Origin: Cardiocondyla obscurior
Taxonomy: Eukaryota; Arthropoda; Insecta; Hymenoptera; Formicidae
Assembly: GCF_019399895.1 (NCBI RefSeq)
Contig: NC_091872.1
Location: 2,426,395-2,490,394 of the forward strand
Reading direction: 5' to 3'
DNA: 64,000 nucleotides
This document shows positions 63,514-64,000 of the stretch, piece after piece (position 1 is the stretch's first letter; each line of letters starts with the position of its first letter). The notes below the pieces were generated by a model. It saw only the letters and a list, made by a program, of their open reading frames with translations, did no database searches and was not told where the DNA came from. A program made the position numbers and the translations under genes.

Positions 63514-64000
63514 CTTACTACGAGAGATTGGAATGTCTCCCGTCCTCTCGAATCCGCCCTCTCCGCCGCCGCTGCTGGCTCTCCTCTCGACTCTCTTCCC
63601 CGCTGTTAGGTCCATCGGCTCCGCGTCGAGGTTGGCGATCGGGCGGGAGAGAGGAGCCTTAACGCCGTTCTTTCGAGCGTCAATACATCGCGAAGAAAAG
63701 ATGCCGGTTCCCCCTGGATCCCTGTCGTTTTAGTCCCTCTTTTCCCCTCCCCCCTTCCCTTTGCCGTTGCTCCCATCGGATATTTCGCCCTTTCTCCATC
63801 TCCCCTTCTCTCCCGTTTCTTCCTCGCGACGTCCTCCACAGGCTCCCTCCTGTACCTCTCGCCTTCCCTCGCCCTTTCTCTCTCTTTCTCCCTTTAATCC
63901 GCTCGTCTCTTTTATTTTTCCCGCTTGTCTCTCTTTCTCCCGGTCTCGCGTAACTCGCACCATGGGACCCTTTTGGCATGGTGGCTACCGGTGTTACGCT

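Larger units (their letters stand above)
54090..64000 (+). other. kibra: kibra intron 3, continues past window
   Basis: No further kibra exon is seen: the expected continuation of the helix after DVLE is absent in all plus frames with an acceptor. The stretch is CpG-rich with purine- or pyrimidine-only tracts (54857-54925; 60590-60655; 63720-63960), short tandem repeats (GGAA at 57064-57084; GGCA at 63347-63513) and T runs. The long frames, such as 58079-58660, look like chance. Confidence 0.7.

Noticed and set aside
63180..63662. Repetitive protein frames A-C-L-P and R-Q-A-G
   Set aside because: A four-base repeat necessarily opens all frames on both strands; this is a microsatellite, not a repeat protein.
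1..64000. tRNA, rRNA, CRISPR arrays, transposase or reverse-transcriptase genes
   Set aside because: No tRNA B-box within a cloverleaf, no direct-repeat/spacer array and no catalytic motif of a transposon protein was found in the frames I read. Short or degenerate elements may have been missed.

Overview
The window is nuclear DNA from an insect, almost certainly an aculeate hymenopteran and most likely an ant. The grounds are intron-split genes with GT-AG junctions, protein families in their insect form, and very CpG-rich introns and flanks (strings of CGCG) next to AT-rich blocks. The species cannot be told from the sequence alone. There is no operon, CRISPR array, rRNA or tRNA gene that I could find, and no intact transposase or reverse transcriptase.

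Layout, left to right. (1) 1-8674: non-coding flank or intron upstream of a Dbl-family Rho guanine-nucleotide exchange factor of the PLEKHG type, with one small minus-strand exon-like unit near 6.9 kb. (2) 8675-13526 (+): the DH-PH part and long disordered tail of that RhoGEF, six exons; the 5' exon(s) are not identified. (3) 13527-19934: an AT-rich convergent interval without genes, probably long 3' UTRs. (4) 27808-19935 (-): a complete 21-exon MAP4K-type Ste20 kinase (happyhour; kinase domain plus C-terminal CNH domain). I could trace every exon with consistent phase, giving 941 codons. (5) 28293-31367 (+): nucleoporin Nup58, seven exons, 494 codons, sharing a 0.5 kb divergent promoter with happyhour. 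(6) 34418-32092 (-): a FAM114A (NOXP20-like) protein, four coding exons, 693 codons, convergent with Nup58. (7) 37431-54089 (+) and beyond: the first three coding exons of kibra (two WW domains), with a 15.5 kb first intron and a third intron of at least 9.9 kb that fills the rest of the window.

How they fit together: happyhour (MAP4K) and kibra both act upstream of Warts/LATS in the Hippo growth-control pathway and lie within about 10 kb of each other here. The other genes serve Rho signalling, the central nuclear pore channel and probably Golgi or Rab-linked trafficking. Happyhour/Nup58 is a divergent promoter pair and Nup58/FAM114A a tail-to-tail pair.

The least explained pieces are: a pair of diverged copies (about 6.84 and 52.14 kb) of a minus-strand unit encoding an arginine-rich mini-exon with a conserved 5' splice site; a near-perfect 48-bp foldback at 52.69-52.83 kb close to the second copy; a G-quadruplex motif beside a 16-bp perfect palindrome in kibra intron 1; and three consecutive symmetric small exons in happyhour that look able to be spliced in or out without breaking frame.
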